A DNA stretch of 64,000 bases, from assembly GCA_033030425.1 (NCBI GenBank), contig JAUFSD010000017.1, forward strand, positions 558,001 to 622,000, written 5' to 3'. The stretch comes from Verpa conica (Eukaryota > Ascomycota > Pezizomycetes > Pezizales > Morchellaceae). How positions within the stretch are numbered: position 1 is the first letter of the stretch; every line of letters begins with the position of its first letter. Below are positions 47,230 through 58,977 of the stretch, one piece after another. The position numbers and the translations under genes are program-made. The notes beneath the pieces were generated by a model that was not told where the DNA came from, did not search any database, and saw only the letters and a list, made by a program, of their open reading frames with translations.

Positions 47230-49151
47230 ATGGCCGGGAGAGTGAAGCTCACTAGCCAAGCTTCAGAAGAACTCGTCGCTCCCAATATCTCTCAAAAACG
47301 TTCAGCGTCGGATGCATCTACTGCTACTACAAAAAAAAGGAAGTACTCGGAAAAGAGAAAAAGCCGTAAGGAGCCCTGCTTTTTCTTCTTTGTTTCCCTT
47401 CTTTGATATTTTTTAAGAGGGGTTCAATTTAGCTGCTGACAATTTTAGGTAGTTAATGTATGTACTTACTCCGGTTGCGGAAAGACATTCACTCGTCCAT
47501 GTCGTCTCGAAGAACATATCCGTTCTCATACTGGCGAAAGGCCCTTCAAATGTACAGCGGATCCAGGAAACTGTGATAAGAGTTTTCTACGAGATTCACA
47601 CTTAAAGGCCCATGTTAAGGCGTTGCATCTGAAAGAGAAACTAATTCGATGTACATTCATGATCGTACCTGGAACTGAAGACGATAGAGGCGTTTTTGGT
47701 TTTAAAAGAAAGGCACCTGGAGATGCGCCTATGATAAATGGTGGAGATGGAGAAGAACTAAGGGAGTGTGGTGCGACTTTTGCTACAAATCAGCATTTGA
47801 AAAGGCATTTGGAGAGCCATATGAAAACTCTTCCACATGTGGTGGGTTGAGCTCTTTGGGTAGAGTTTTAGGCTTAGCTGACTAGTAGGTAATCATAGTG
47901 TACGAAGTATCCACCATGCTCAGCAGGGTTCCGGAAACGTGGGCCATTACGTCGCCACATCCGCTCCGAGCATCTTAAACTTCTACCATGGGGGTGTACA
48001 TATAAAGACATAGAGGATCCTGAAAAAGAGTGTACAGCTGCCTTCGACACAAAAGGAAAGTTGGGAGGTCACATAGACACAGTCCATAAGTGTATAATAC
48101 CAGCGCGCTACGTCTGCACCATGTGCACCACCCACATAAATGGCGAGGAGGGGATTAAGTCGGTACCTGAAAAAGACCATACGGTCCGGTCGGCTAATGA
48201 AATAGAAGAAAAGGCAGGGATATCTCTAGGAAATGATCCTAGTGAGGATGAGCCTATGGAAAATCCCAACTCAGGCTCCTCAACATCTTTCCCTATTATC
48301 CGTTCCGTGCTAATTTCAGAGATCGCGGAGAAGACACAAGGTTCTGGAACTGCTAGGCTAAAGGGTAAAGTTGGCTTCAAGACCTATCTAGAGCTTCGAC
48401 GCCACACAATTAAAATGCACCCTCCTACCTGTGTCCAATGTGAATATACTTTTAAAAGCGGCAGGAATCTAAAGTACCACATCACCAACACACACGGTGC
48501 AGATGTGGAGGAGAGAAGGAGATTTATATGTGAACAGTGCGGCACAGGTTTTACAAAGGTAAGACTACCCTTAGTATTTAACAAACTCTTGCTAACGGGG
48601 TTTTCTACTAGAGCCATGCATTAAAAATCCATATCCGCCGCATCCACGAAGGTCTTCGCCCTTTTACTTGCCCTAGTTGTCCTAAAACCTACGGTTATAA
48701 ATCACAGCTCCAAGTCCATATTGAAAACCATCACTCCGGCCGCAAAAATGCTCCTAGAAAGTCCCGCGGTGGATCCGCGAAGAAGCAAAACCTCATCCAG
48801 CAGCTCACCGGTATTGGGTATGAAGACAGCGGACGGAATATTAAGTGTGTTGTCGATGGGTGTGATTATAGATTCTTCAGAGTATATGCTCTCAAGAAAC
48901 ATCTAGAGAGTCCAAAGTATCATGGGTTTGATGAAAGTCAGGTAGAGGAGCTGGTAGGCGATGTAGAGAAAGCCATGCAAGAATGTGTTGAAGATAGTGA
49001 GGATGAAGATGAGATGACAGAGACAGAGACAGAGACGGATAGTTCAGGGAGTGGTAGTGACGGAGAGGGTGATATGATTATGGAAGGGATGCGATATGCA
49101 AGTTTGTGGGATGGGATGAGTGACATGGATTTAGATGGAGATGACGAGTGA
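47230..49151 (+). CDS. C2H2 zinc-finger protein, transcription factor IIIA-like
   Basis: Probably TFIIIA, which binds the 5S rRNA gene internal promoter and 5S rRNA. Exons join(47230..47365, 47453..47841, 47899..48558, 48612..49151), 574 residues. The first finger reads CTYSGCGKTFTRPCRLEEHI, then HIRSHTGERPFKCTADPGNC, the typical TFIIIA opening. At least eight further C2H2 fingers follow, including CTKYPPCSAGFRKRGPLRRH (recovered by splicing at CATAG/TGT), CTMCTTH, CEYTFKSGRNLKYHI, CEQCGTGF and CVVDGCDYRFFRVYALKKH. An acidic spacer (about residues 320-360) splits the array, and the C-terminus is acidic (TETETETDSS). Another multi-finger regulator is possible but less likely. Confidence 0.75.
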
Positions 49152-49475
49152 TCAGCTGGAATATGATAGTAAGGCGAAGTCTTGATATACAAAAGGTACA
49201 CTCTTATGTATTAAGTTTAGATATATTTTGATTGCTAGCGTAGCATTTATTTAGAGACGTATGCACTTTTATACCTACTCTGGACTTTGTCTATATCCAA
49301 AGCTCATATCTACATGTACCATCATCTAACCTCATGGAGTAAAAAAGTAGTATTTATACAGCTAGCCCTCCCCTCATTCGCTTTTAGACTCCTGGCATAA
49401 AGGCAGTTCTTTACTCGCCTACTTCCTGATATCCCTTATCGCTCATATATTAAACAGCCTTTACCACTATCTAGA
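49152..49475. other. Intergenic region
   Basis: 324 bp with TACATGTA at 49311-49318. No gene seen. Confidence 0.5.
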
Positions 49476-51237
49476 ATGCACTCGCCTTTCTTAAAACGCT
49501 CTGTGACCGCTCCACACAATCCTGTACCCTCAATAACGATTACTGCTAAAACTCTAGGTAGCTATACCCCAAGATCCCTCTATAGACATCGCTCTGCGAG
49601 CCCAAATCCTCAGTCCAGGACGCGCAGCCCCGATTCAACCCGGCCGTTAGATTTGCTTTGCCACAAGTCAGTCCCACTGGGACGGTCAAGCCCACATTCA
49701 TACTCACACTCACACTCACACTCACACTCACACTCACACTCACACTCACACTCACCAACAACACCAGAAACCGGAACCTCTTCACAGAGTTCTGGGCTTC
49801 ATGTCTTGGTAAGAGAGGAGCTTGATTCTGGATTACATGTCCAGGCTCCTGAAGTGACAGATACGGTTATTTCTGGGCTACACTCTCCAATACCCAAGGA
49901 GTCTGAGGCTGGTAGTTCAACTTTGGGAAGAGTTTATGAAAGTACATGGACATCTCCAGATTCATCAGAGGTCCTCTATACACCACCTATTTTGGTGGAT
50001 CACGATCATTTAGGGATACTACAGCAGCCGGATTATCGCTCTAATATATCTTCGCAGTCATGCTTAAGTTTTTATGTTCCACCGGCTTTTGATACCGAGA
50101 GGACTGAGAGTGAAAACCTAGGATTAGGTCGACTGGTATTTACCGAGAGTGAGAAGAGTGTGGTACAAGATACTCCGTTAGGTTATTCTACGACTCAGGC
50201 GAAAAGAGTCTCTAGGAGTGTCCCAGAGGGGAATACACCAGATTTACAGTTTCCGATATTAGTAACCCCAAACCTAAGATTTCCGGTATTAGCTACCTCG
50301 GGGGCCGTGGATTTGAGCATCACACCGGGGGATTTTGAAAGGAAGCCCGTTATTGGAGATCCAGATCCTTCATTTCACCGGTCTCTTAATAGTCCTGTTA
50401 GAGGCGAGCCTCCAGACCAGGTTGTTGTTGAACAAGTGGGATCATTTGGGGTTCATCACCTGAGGAACGATAGTCTGGGTGAGCTACCGTACATCAGTAC
50501 CATTGAAGCTCTACCAATATCGCCTCCACAACCATCTTCCGAAGAGCCTTCACCGGGGGGAACTCCGGAATCAGGACTTTTAAACAAGCCAGAAGCGGTA
50601 GCTACACCTGCTGCTGTTATGGTGGGGGGGGAGGTTACTCCCAGTATCGTAGTTCTCCCTGGTGAATACATCCGCCGTCGCCACAGTGGATCTGCTCTTC
50701 AATCTCAGGGTCACAGGGGTTTCGGTGTAAATATTCAGATTATAGAACATGTACCGTCTCAATATCCTGAGATAGTGGCCGAGGCTCGAGTCACGTCAGA
50801 TAGACCACCGAATACACCCGAGTCTCCATTCACATTAATTTCGAGGGAGCAAACAAAAGTGAAAGGAAGGGTACAAAATTCATCATCACTAATCACGTTT
50901 TTGTCTGCGGTTAGTCCTATTCAGCCTCACTATGATGAAGCAAGGAGACCGAAACCCCCAGGTAAACAAAACCCAAATGGGATATTACCAGCAGTGAGTT
51001 CGGAAACTACCGTTATATGCTTTGTAAATGCATATAGGGATCAGCATATTTTTCTGCCGGAGATGGATGTGCCGATTAATGGTGCGTGGGCCGTATAGTT
51101 TTTTAATATTGGTGCTGATGATAATAGCACTACTCCCGCATATTGCGGAGCTTACTAGGGAGGGCTCGCCGTGTTTGAAGAGCATGAGGAGGATTATTGA
51201 GAGGGACGATCAGACTATTCTTTCTCCGAATAATTGA
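49476..51237 (+). CDS. Low-complexity protein with C-terminal membrane segment, unknown
   Basis: Not recognised. Proposed exons join(49476..50961, 51038..51237), 561 residues. The N-terminal 500 residues are Ser/Pro/Thr-rich and probably disordered, with a His-Ser repeat (about residues 75-92) coded by a CACTCA microsatellite. Unspliced, the frame ends at 51098 (540 residues). Splicing CCAG/GTAAAC to ATATAG/GG removes 76 nt and shifts into a frame with a hydrophobic segment (SFLILVLMIIALLPHIA) and a basic tail (CLKSMRRIIERDD), suggesting a tail-anchored or single-pass protein. The splice is inferred from frame and hydrophobicity only. Confidence 0.5.
49701..49755 (+). repeat. CACTCA microsatellite (coding His-Ser)
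   Basis: About nine perfect ACTCAC hexamers in frame inside the preceding gene, giving an HSHSHS run. Length is likely to vary between strains. Confidence 0.85.
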
Positions 51238-51587
51238 ATGCTGTGGTGGCTGCTTGTAAATAAGTATAGCTCCTAGGGTTGTTCGTTTGCTGGCCTAGAC
51301 TATTCCTAGGTTGAGGATTAATGACACCTCTTTATTAAATTAGGGATTTTCAACGTAGCAGTTCTTTAGCTATACTCAGTCTATGGCTGTAAGAACTAAA
51401 AGAAATCAGTTAAACAATCAAGGCTATTTTTGCAGACTAGCATAAATCTATTGAGGTAGAGTAGAACCCTAATGAGATCCTATTCTATACATAGAAGATC
51501 ACTCGATCTATTGCTGCCAAGCCACCCCACATTCCACGATACGTACATACACGCACAAACTCTTGAATACCAGAACATCCCACTAAA
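51238..51587. other. Intergenic region upstream of SMYD gene
   Basis: 350 bp with ATCACTCG at 51498-51505, 83 bp before the SET-protein start codon. No gene seen. Confidence 0.5.
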
Positions 51588-53236
51588 ATGACACACAACA
51601 TCAACATATACACTCATCCATCATCGCTTGGCGGTACAGGTCTCTTTGCAGCTACCGAAATAATTCCTGGCCAACTCGTCTTCGGTATCCCAGAGCCTCT
51701 TGTTACTGTCCCCGACGATGTACACCTCTCTGAGTGCTGTAGCTATTGCATGGTTTGGAAGCCTGTAGGAGGTGGAACCTCAATGTTGAACCCATATGCA
51801 GATGAGACACCATTAAGCTATTGTACAGGATGTAAAGTAGTGAAGTATTGCGGTAAGGTACGTTACTGTAAGTCCTATATCCTCTGTCACTGAGAAAAGT
51901 GGTATATTAACATACTTAAAGGAATGCCAAAAGGCCGACTGGCGTGCACTCCACAAAGTCGAATGTACGGTATTCAAGAGGCTCTACCCACGCATTCTCC
52001 CAGGGTCTGTACGAGTTGTGGTACGCATGCTATGGACCACCCCTGGGGATACATGGGACCAGATCCATGCACTTGAGAGCCATGAGGATGATTTCAGAAG
52101 GAGTGACAAATGGGAGATGATATCCTTGATGTCAAAGGGAGCGCATGGATATTCGGGGACGATTCTAGGAGAAGGGGATGTTCAGGGGGTTTATGCGAGG
52201 GTATACTCACTCTTCTATACGTATGTTCCATAAAAACTGACAGATGAAATAGCTCTTAATAAATAGCATCACTCTTGTTAGCCCTACATTCGACCCTATT
52301 GGCATCACCTTCGACCCCTTAGCAAGTCTAATAAATCACTCCTGTGACCCGAACTCAGTAATGGTATTCGACGGCCGCGCGCTCTCAGTCCGCGCGCTTC
52401 GGGAAATTACAAAAGATGAAGAAATTACAATCTCTTATATTGATAACACCATACCCACCTCTCGTCGCCTTGCAGAGCTCCAGGAACGCTACTTTTTCAC
52501 ATGTTCATGTCACAAGTGTACCTCCTCGATAAATAGTAGAGAGCCGACAGAGTCCTTTCTATGCACAGCCCTGAGCCACAAAAGAACTCCTGAGACATGC
52601 AATTGCACTAAAAAACAAACCCTGGCATCTACTGAGCTACAGGGGCTCGAAGATGAGGCTTGGAGGGCCCTCTCTGCGCCTTCAAAAGATGGGTTGTTGA
52701 AAGTTATTAAAACCCTCCATACAACAAAGTTTTGGCCTCTCCAACGCCAGCCATTGCCATCGCTGCATCGTGAACTTATACACAGCGTCTTCATCCCATC
52801 ATCCCGCTGGCCAGAAGCACTTCTTCACTCATTGCTGCTGTATCTATATGTTGAACCTGTATTTTATCCCCAGAGGCATCATCCAGTGAGGGTGACACAT
52901 GGATTTACACTTGCTAGCTTGTTTCTTCAGATATCTGGGGACTTGGTTTTACTAGAGCAAGTGGCACCGAAAGCGAAGGGAATGGAGCTAGATGTTGGAA
53001 AGATTATATGGGGTTTGTTATGCGAGACGGTGGCGCATGTAGGGCAATCGCATGGGGGGGGGAGTGTATTTGCAAAGGTGGTGAGAAGGAAGAAAGAGGA
53101 GGTTGGTAATGACTTAGGTGCTAATGAGACTACGAGGGCATGGGTGGGGAAGGGCATCAGTGAGATTGGGTTGGATGAAGAATTAAAGAATGTTAGAGTG
53201 CTTGTGGAGGGGTTGTTGGAGGAATTAGAAAAGTAG
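51588..53236 (+). CDS. MYND finger and SET domain protein (SMYD-like lysine methyltransferase)
   Basis: Probable protein lysine methyltransferase; substrate unknown. Exons join(51588..51857, 51922..52200, 52253..53236), 510 residues. The split SET domain begins at GGTGLFAATEIIPGQLVFG. A MYND zinc finger is inserted at about residues 48-108 (CSYCMVW..YCTGCKVVKYCGKECQKA..HKVEC). The SET core continues with SLINHSCDPNSVMVFDGRAL and EITKDEEITISYID (SAM and substrate motifs). A post-SET Cys cluster (CSCHKC) and a C-terminal helical part follow. The join GVYAR/LLINSITLVSPTFDPIG uses AG at 52251-52252 because it rebuilds the family motif. A pogo-like MITE starts 21 bp after the stop. Confidence 0.88.
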
Positions 53237-53257
53237 GTTTGAGTGCAGGTGTGGATA

Positions 53258-53432
53258 CAGTATACTTCCGTTATAAGAATATTCGTTATAAGAATAACCG
53301 CTCTACAAGAATACGGTACACCAGTCCCATAGTCGGTTTAGGGTAGGTTATATGCATGCGCTATAAGAATAGGTGGTCTATAAGAATATGAAATCTCGAT
53401 CCCAAGCGTATTCTTATAGCGGAAGTCTACTG
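53258..53432. mobile_element. 175-bp pogo-like MITE with TA flanks
   Basis: Left end CAGTATACTTCCGTTATAAG and the reverse complement of the right end CAGTAGACTTCCGCTATAAG match at all but two of the first 24 bases. Both ends are flanked by TA (53256-53257, 53433-53434). A CAGTA start and TA duplication are characteristic of pogo/Tc1-type elements. The inside carries several further TATAAGAATA units in direct orientation near the left and middle (two directly at the left end, one degenerate CTACAAGAAT, two more at about 53370-53390) and one inverted at the right end. Non-coding and non-autonomous. Confidence 0.8.
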
Positions 53433-53578
53433 TAAGGGCTAATAGTTTAGACCAAAAATGCCTCTAGGTTTATAGCTGTATAAAGTGGTAATTTATGTAC
53501 AGTGAATATAGCTGAAAAAGACAGAAATACTTGCGCCACACCAGTCCATGCCCATTTTACAGTAAGAAAGTGCCAAGA

Positions 53579-54835
53579 TTAAACAAACAGATCACGGTTA
53601 TCAAAGGCCATCAATTTCAACTGCTGGTCTCCATCCTCTTCGATATCGCCATACGACCTTCCGCCTAGGTCCGCCATCTCACCCAACCATTCCAAGAACT
53701 CCTTTCCAGATTTGCACTTAGCATGCCCAAGATACTTTCTTTTCAATGCACTTAGAGCGCTAAAAACCTTCTCCTGAATATCGCTACTCATTCCCTTCTG
53801 TTCGCTGTTTAAGAGGGTCTCCTCGAACAGCGGGCAGAATTTCCTCTCTTCGATACCATCTCTAGCAGGATTGAAATGAATAGATCCATCGCCTTGTTTC
53901 TTCATGATTTCTACATCGGATCGCATGTCATCGTTGAGAAAGTTGTCTTCAATGACAATAGCGGACTTGCCCATAAATTCTGCATCACCGTTCTTGAAGA
54001 GCTGATAAAGTGTTTGTAGACCTTGTCCTGTAAGGAACTCAGAGCGAGTTACAGGTGATTTGATGGCCTGATTGAGGGCATACAAGATCCGTGCTTTGGC
54101 ATGGTTATCAGTTTCCTTGTCGAGCGACGACAAGAGTGTCTTAATCAGCTTGACTGAGTTATCCGAGGTTGCGGATACGAGTGCTTTGGGGTTATTTGAG
54201 AGCGCACTGCCGATGACGAGAGCTGCTGTTGAGCGAATTTTTGCGTCAGGCGAGCTGGAAAGTAGGGTGAGTAGAGGCGAAATATATTTCGGGGCTGAGA
54301 CTTGAAGTCCCCAGTAGATCTCGTGGACTAGGTCTTCGAGCGACAAGAGTGCATGGGAGAGCTCGGATGTGGGGTGTTTTGAGTGCTTGAGAAGGATCTC
54401 GAGAGATTCGGAGAAGGCAAGCGCTTCACCTGAAGAGGAGGATAATGGGGGTTTTATGGCGCCGTCGGAGCTTATGGGTACTCGAGGTTTGGGTTTTGGT
54501 GTACCTATAATAGGTGGTTCCGGGTTTTCTTCGTCATTTGGGATGACAACTACGGCGTTATTGACATCATCAGCATCGCTGACGATATTGATTTTTGCCT
54601 CTTTCAGGCCTGTCTCAACATTAATTCTGTAGTGAAGACCAAGTGGTACCACCTGGTCATCGTGAATAGTCTGGAATTCATCGGTTGGGACAAAGTGTTT
54701 CGGGTAGCAGGTGGTACTATGACATATCAAGTCTGATAGGGATGGCTCTTCGGTAGAGAGTTTGTCGGGGATTTTGTGTAATGCAGCAACGAGAGCAGGA
54801 ATTCCAAAAAGGAGGGGAAGCCAGGAAGATTTCAT
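53579..54835 (-). CDS. SIL1: Sil1-type ER nucleotide exchange factor for BiP/Kar2
   Basis: Releases ADP from the ER Hsp70 and so supports protein import and folding. Single exon, 418 residues. It starts with a signal peptide (MKSSWLPLLFGIPALVAALH). DLICHSTTCYPKHFVPTDEF is the conserved Cys-containing N-terminal segment, then EFQTIHDDQVVPLGLHYRIN. An armadillo-like helical core (about residues 140-320) includes PLLTLLSSSPDAKIRSTAAL and GKSAIVIEDNFLND. The C-terminus reads AFDNRDLFV with no HDEL/KDEL-type retrieval signal. Divergent from the alanyl-tRNA synthetase gene. Confidence 0.88.
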   Translation of the reverse strand: MKSSWLPLLFGIPALVAALHKIPDKLSTEEPSLSDLICHSTTCYPKHFVPTDEFQTIHDDQVVPLGLHYRINVETGLKEAKINIVSDADDVNNAVVVIPNDEENPEPPIIGTPKPKPRVPISSDGAIKPPLSSSSGEALAFSESLEILLKHSKHPTSELSHALLSLEDLVHEIYWGLQVSAPKYISPLLTLLSSSPDAKIRSTAALVIGSALSNNPKALVSATSDNSVKLIKTLLSSLDKETDNHAKARILYALNQAIKSPVTRSEFLTGQGLQTLYQLFKNGDAEFMGKSAIVIEDNFLNDDMRSDVEIMKKQGDGSIHFNPARDGIEERKFCPLFEETLLNSEQKGMSSDIQEKVFSALSALKRKYLGHAKCKSGKEFLEWLGEMADLGGRSYGDIEEDGDQQLKLMAFDNRDLFV

Positions 54836-55513
54836 GGCTGTGGATTGATGAACTGTGGAGGAGAACTTATACAGGTAGTTTTCACGGAGCTCTGCCTATA
54901 CAGTATGTAGATAAGAATAGTCTGTATGTACAGGGGGAATGACGAGGGGCTTATGCAGAGTAGGTCTTTTATAACACCCTCACAGCTGAGATGATCATAG
55001 GTGGCATCTAGTGAATAACTAAGATGATGCCAGAGTTTCAAACAAGAGCCGTAACCTTACATGGCACTTCTGTACCTGGGGCATTCTTGAAGCCACCATC
55101 TGCTAAGCCCCTGGGCCATCGAGTTCTGTGACACCGTGGCACTGAAATGCCAAGATAAATTGGGTTAGGGTTATAAAAGGAAAAAGCCAAGTCTATAACT
55201 GCCACTATGCGTCGGTTGATAATTGATCTTAATTGGGTATTCTTTGTGAGTTTTGGTTTTTCCCGATTAACGTTTGAAACAAAGTGGCAAACGGGACTTG
55301 ATGTCCATATTGCTTTCTCGGGGACGGGGAGCATCATCGTTATCGTTGACTCACTGTCGTCTACTTTCCGTTAATTCTTCCAGCCTTGCGGTGTTGCACG
55401 GGAGAAGAGCTTCTTTGATTAACCCCACCAACTCCCAGCGACAACCCCTCCTTCTTCACCCCTCCTCCCCCCAGCCAACTCTATTCTTCGCTCCGCATCG
55501 TCTTTTCTGTACC
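54836..55513. other. Divergent intergenic region SIL1/ALA1
   Basis: 678 bp between divergent starts with a telobox at 55162-55173. No gene seen. Confidence 0.5.
55162..55173 (+). promoter_or_regulatory. Telobox-like motif between SIL1 and ALA1
   Basis: GGGTTAGGGTTA about 350 bp before the ALA1 start and 327 bp before the SIL1 start. Confidence 0.4.
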
Positions 55514-58500
55514 ATGGCTTCCTCCGCTTCCGTAGGTTCTCCTGAGGTGGAATGGCCCGCTCGTCGTGTGAGGGAAACTTTCTTCGATTATTTCAAGAAA
55601 AATGGCCATACTATTGGTTTGTTCTCTAGTCTATTGTGTTGTGTGTTGTTTATTGGTGGTTTTATTACTACCCTGTGATCGCGGAAAGCTGATTTTTGGG
55701 CACGGTGTTAAAAATAGTACCTTCGTCATCTGTAGTGCCTCTGTCTGATCCTACCTTGCTATTCACCAATGCGGGCATGAACCAATTTAAGGCTATTTTT
55801 CTCGGAACTGTGGACCCTGCTTCAGATTTTGCAGCCTTGAAGCGTGCTGTCAATACTCAGAAAGTGAGCTTTTTTCCTTTTTCACATTCACATAGAATTA
55901 AAATCCTCAATCCCGCTCAATTTATCGCCCATCTCTTGAGCTTCTACTATTATTCTTTTTTCCCTCGAAGGGCTATGTCGTGTTTTTTTTCCATATAATA
56001 TTATCTTAATACAATGCCATATATACCAAGAAGCTAATACCTAATTGTAGTGTATCAGAGCTGGTCAGTATTATACACTGGGGTAGTTTTGCGAAAGGGA
56101 TCTAATTTTTTGGAAAGGCGGCAAGCATAATGACTTGGATGATGTTGGGAAGGACAGCTACCATCATGTAAGTACATATAAGTCACGTGTTGCTCCTAAT
56201 TTACCTAAACTTACCTATTTGAAGACTTTTTTCGAGATGCTCGGGAACTGGTCTTTCGGTGACTACTTCAAAAAGGAGGCCATCGCTTTCTCGTGGGAGC
56301 TCCTCACAAAGGTTTATAAACTTGATCCTGACAGGTTATACGTAACGTACTTTGAGGGAGACAAGGCTGGTGGACTTGAACCCGACCTTGAATCAAAGGA
56401 ACTCTGGAAAGCTGCGGGTGTTGCTGATGACCATATTCTCCCCGGGAACATGAAAGATAACTTCTGGGAGATGGGAGATCAGGGTCCATGTGGCCCATGC
56501 AGTGAGGTCCATTACGATCGTATTGGAAGGCGCAATGCTGCTCATTTGGTTAACCAAGATGATCCAAACGTGCTTGAGATTTGGAATAACGTCTTTATTC
56601 AGTATAATCGCGAAGCTGATCGCTCCTTACGCTCTCTACCGAATAAGCATGTAGATACTGGTATGGGTTTCGAAAGATTAGTGTCTATCTTGCAGGATAA
56701 GTCCTCCAATTACGACACTGACGTCTTCACACCGCTCTTTAAGACAATTCAGGAACTTACTGGCGCTAGACCATATGCTGGGGCTTTCGGGGATGACGAT
56801 AAGGATGGAATAGATACTGCATACCGAGTTATTGCTGACCACGTTCGAACACTGACATTCGCTATCTCAGATGGGGGGATTCCCAATAACGAGGGCCGTG
56901 GGTATGTTGTAAGGCGTATCCTGAGGAGAGGTGCGAGATACGCTAGGAGATATTTTGATGTACCAGTCGGGGAATTCTTTTCCCGCTTAGTGCCAACCCT
57001 CATCCACCAAATGGTAATCCACACCCTTTATCATTGGCCCACGGAATTATTCTAAAAGTTTCACCTAGGGCGACGTATTCCCGGAGATTAAAAGAAAGGA
57101 GACCGATGTCAAGGAGATTTTAAACGAAGAGGAGGAGTCTTTCTCTCGTACTCTCGACAGAGGGGAAAAAATGTTTGCACATTATGCTCAACAGGCTAAA
57201 ATCCATGCTTCAAAAACGCTCAATGGCACCGATGTCTGGCGCTTATACGACACATTCGGTTTCCCAGTTGATCTTACACGAATCATGGCAGAGGAAAGTG
57301 CACTGAACATTGATGAAGACGAATTTGAGAAAGCAAAAGCCGAGAGCAAGGAGGCTAGCAAAGGCAGGAAGAAGGCTGGTGAAGCCGAACTTCTGAAGCT
57401 AGATGTACACGATCTTGGCAAACTAGAACTGATGAAGGATGTCCCTAAGACTGATGACCAGTATAAATACGGTAAGCGCCAAAAGCTCCCCATTTATACT
57501 CGGGATGGTACTAAAACTCTACAGGAAGGGGAAACATTACCAGTCAGATCAAGGCAATTTACTATAACAAAAGCTTCGTTGACAACACCAATGATATCCC
57601 CGAGGACGCTCAAATTGGTGTAATAGTTGATAGAACCAACTTCTATGCTGAGCAGGGTGGTCAGGAGTTTGATACTGGGAAGATTCTTATTGATGGAAAG
57701 GCTGAGCTTGATGTTCAGAATGTGCAGGTATATGCTGGATATGTCTTACACACTGGCTTCATGAAATATGGTTCGTTCTCGGTTCTCGACGAGGTTATTT
57801 GCGAGTATGACGAGCTCCGTCGCTGGCCCATCCGCAACAACCACACTGGTACCCATGTCCTTAACTATGCTCTTCGTGAGGTTCTCGGTGACGGTATCGA
57901 CCAGAAAGGGTCTCTTGTTTCCTCGGAAAAACTCCGTTTTGATTTCTCGCACAAGAATGGTGTCACCGATACGGAACTCGAGCAGATCGAGAAGATTTCA
58001 ACCGACTACATCCGGCAGAACCTCGAGGTATACGCCATGGATGTCCCTCTTGCCTCCGCCCGCGAAATTGAGGGTGTTCGTGCCGTCTTCGGTGAGACCT
58101 ATCCTGACCCCGTCCGTGTTGTCTCCGTTGGGGTCCAAGTTGAGGACCTCTTGGCCGATGTCAAGAACCCTCAGTGGAGGAAAGTGTCTATCGAGTTCTG
58201 TGGTGGTACCCATGTTCAGAAGACTGGAGATATTAAAGACCTTATTATTCTGGAGGAGAACGGTATTGCGAAGGGTATCCGCCGAATAGTCGCCGTTACT
58301 GGCGAAGACGCCCACGAAGTCCAACGGATTGCTGCTGACTTTGAGGGGCGAATAAAAGCGCTTGAGAAGATGTCTGTTGGTACTGCTAAGGAGGCGCAGA
58401 TTAAACAGACTCAGGCAGATTTAAATAACCTTTATATCAGCGCTGTTAAGAAAAGTCAACTAAAAGAGCGTTTTGCAAAAATTCATAAGCAGATGCTTGA

Positions 58501-58977
58501 TGATCAGAAGGGGAAACAGAAGGCAGAGCTGAAGAAGGCAGTCGAGACGGTTACTGAGTACTTTAAGGAGAATAGCGATAAGAAGTACTTTATTGCGAAA
58601 CTACCGATTAGCGCAAACTCGAAGGCAGTGAGTGATGCGATTAAGCACGTGCAGAGTAAAAACAAGGATAAGACTGTTTATCTTTTTGCTGCGGACTCTA
58701 TTGACCAGGGTGTGGATGGGAAGGTTATTCATGCCTGCTATGTTTCGGGGGTAAAAACTTGAAAATTTCCATACAAGTTTCTATTTTGGCTAACCTGTAG
58801 TTGTAGGAGTTTGCGGGTAAGACTTCTGCGAAGGACTGGGCTGATAAAATCTCTGAAGTTGTCGGTGGTAAGGCTGGAGGGAAGGGAGCGACTTCCCAAG
58901 GTATTGGAAGCAATGTTGAGAAGGTTGATGAAGCTGTTGAAGCTGCAACTAAGTATCTCGAGAGTCTATCCCTGTAG
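55514..58977 (+). CDS. ALA1: Alanyl-tRNA synthetase
   Basis: Charges tRNA-Ala with alanine; in fungi one gene often serves cytosol and mitochondria. Exons join(55514..55616, 55718..55863, 56051..56063, 56118..56167, 56225..57013, 57069..57471, 57525..58750, 58807..58977), 966 residues, normal length. Class II core: [40 protein letters not shown] (needs a 13-nt exon, 56051-56063), [40 protein letters not shown]. The editing site has [17 protein letters not shown] (HxxxH) and CGGTHV. The C-terminal C-Ala tail includes [15 protein letters not shown]. Introns at 55617 and 55864 are 101 and 187 nt. No clear mitochondrial presequence precedes [20 protein letters not shown]. Confidence 0.95.
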
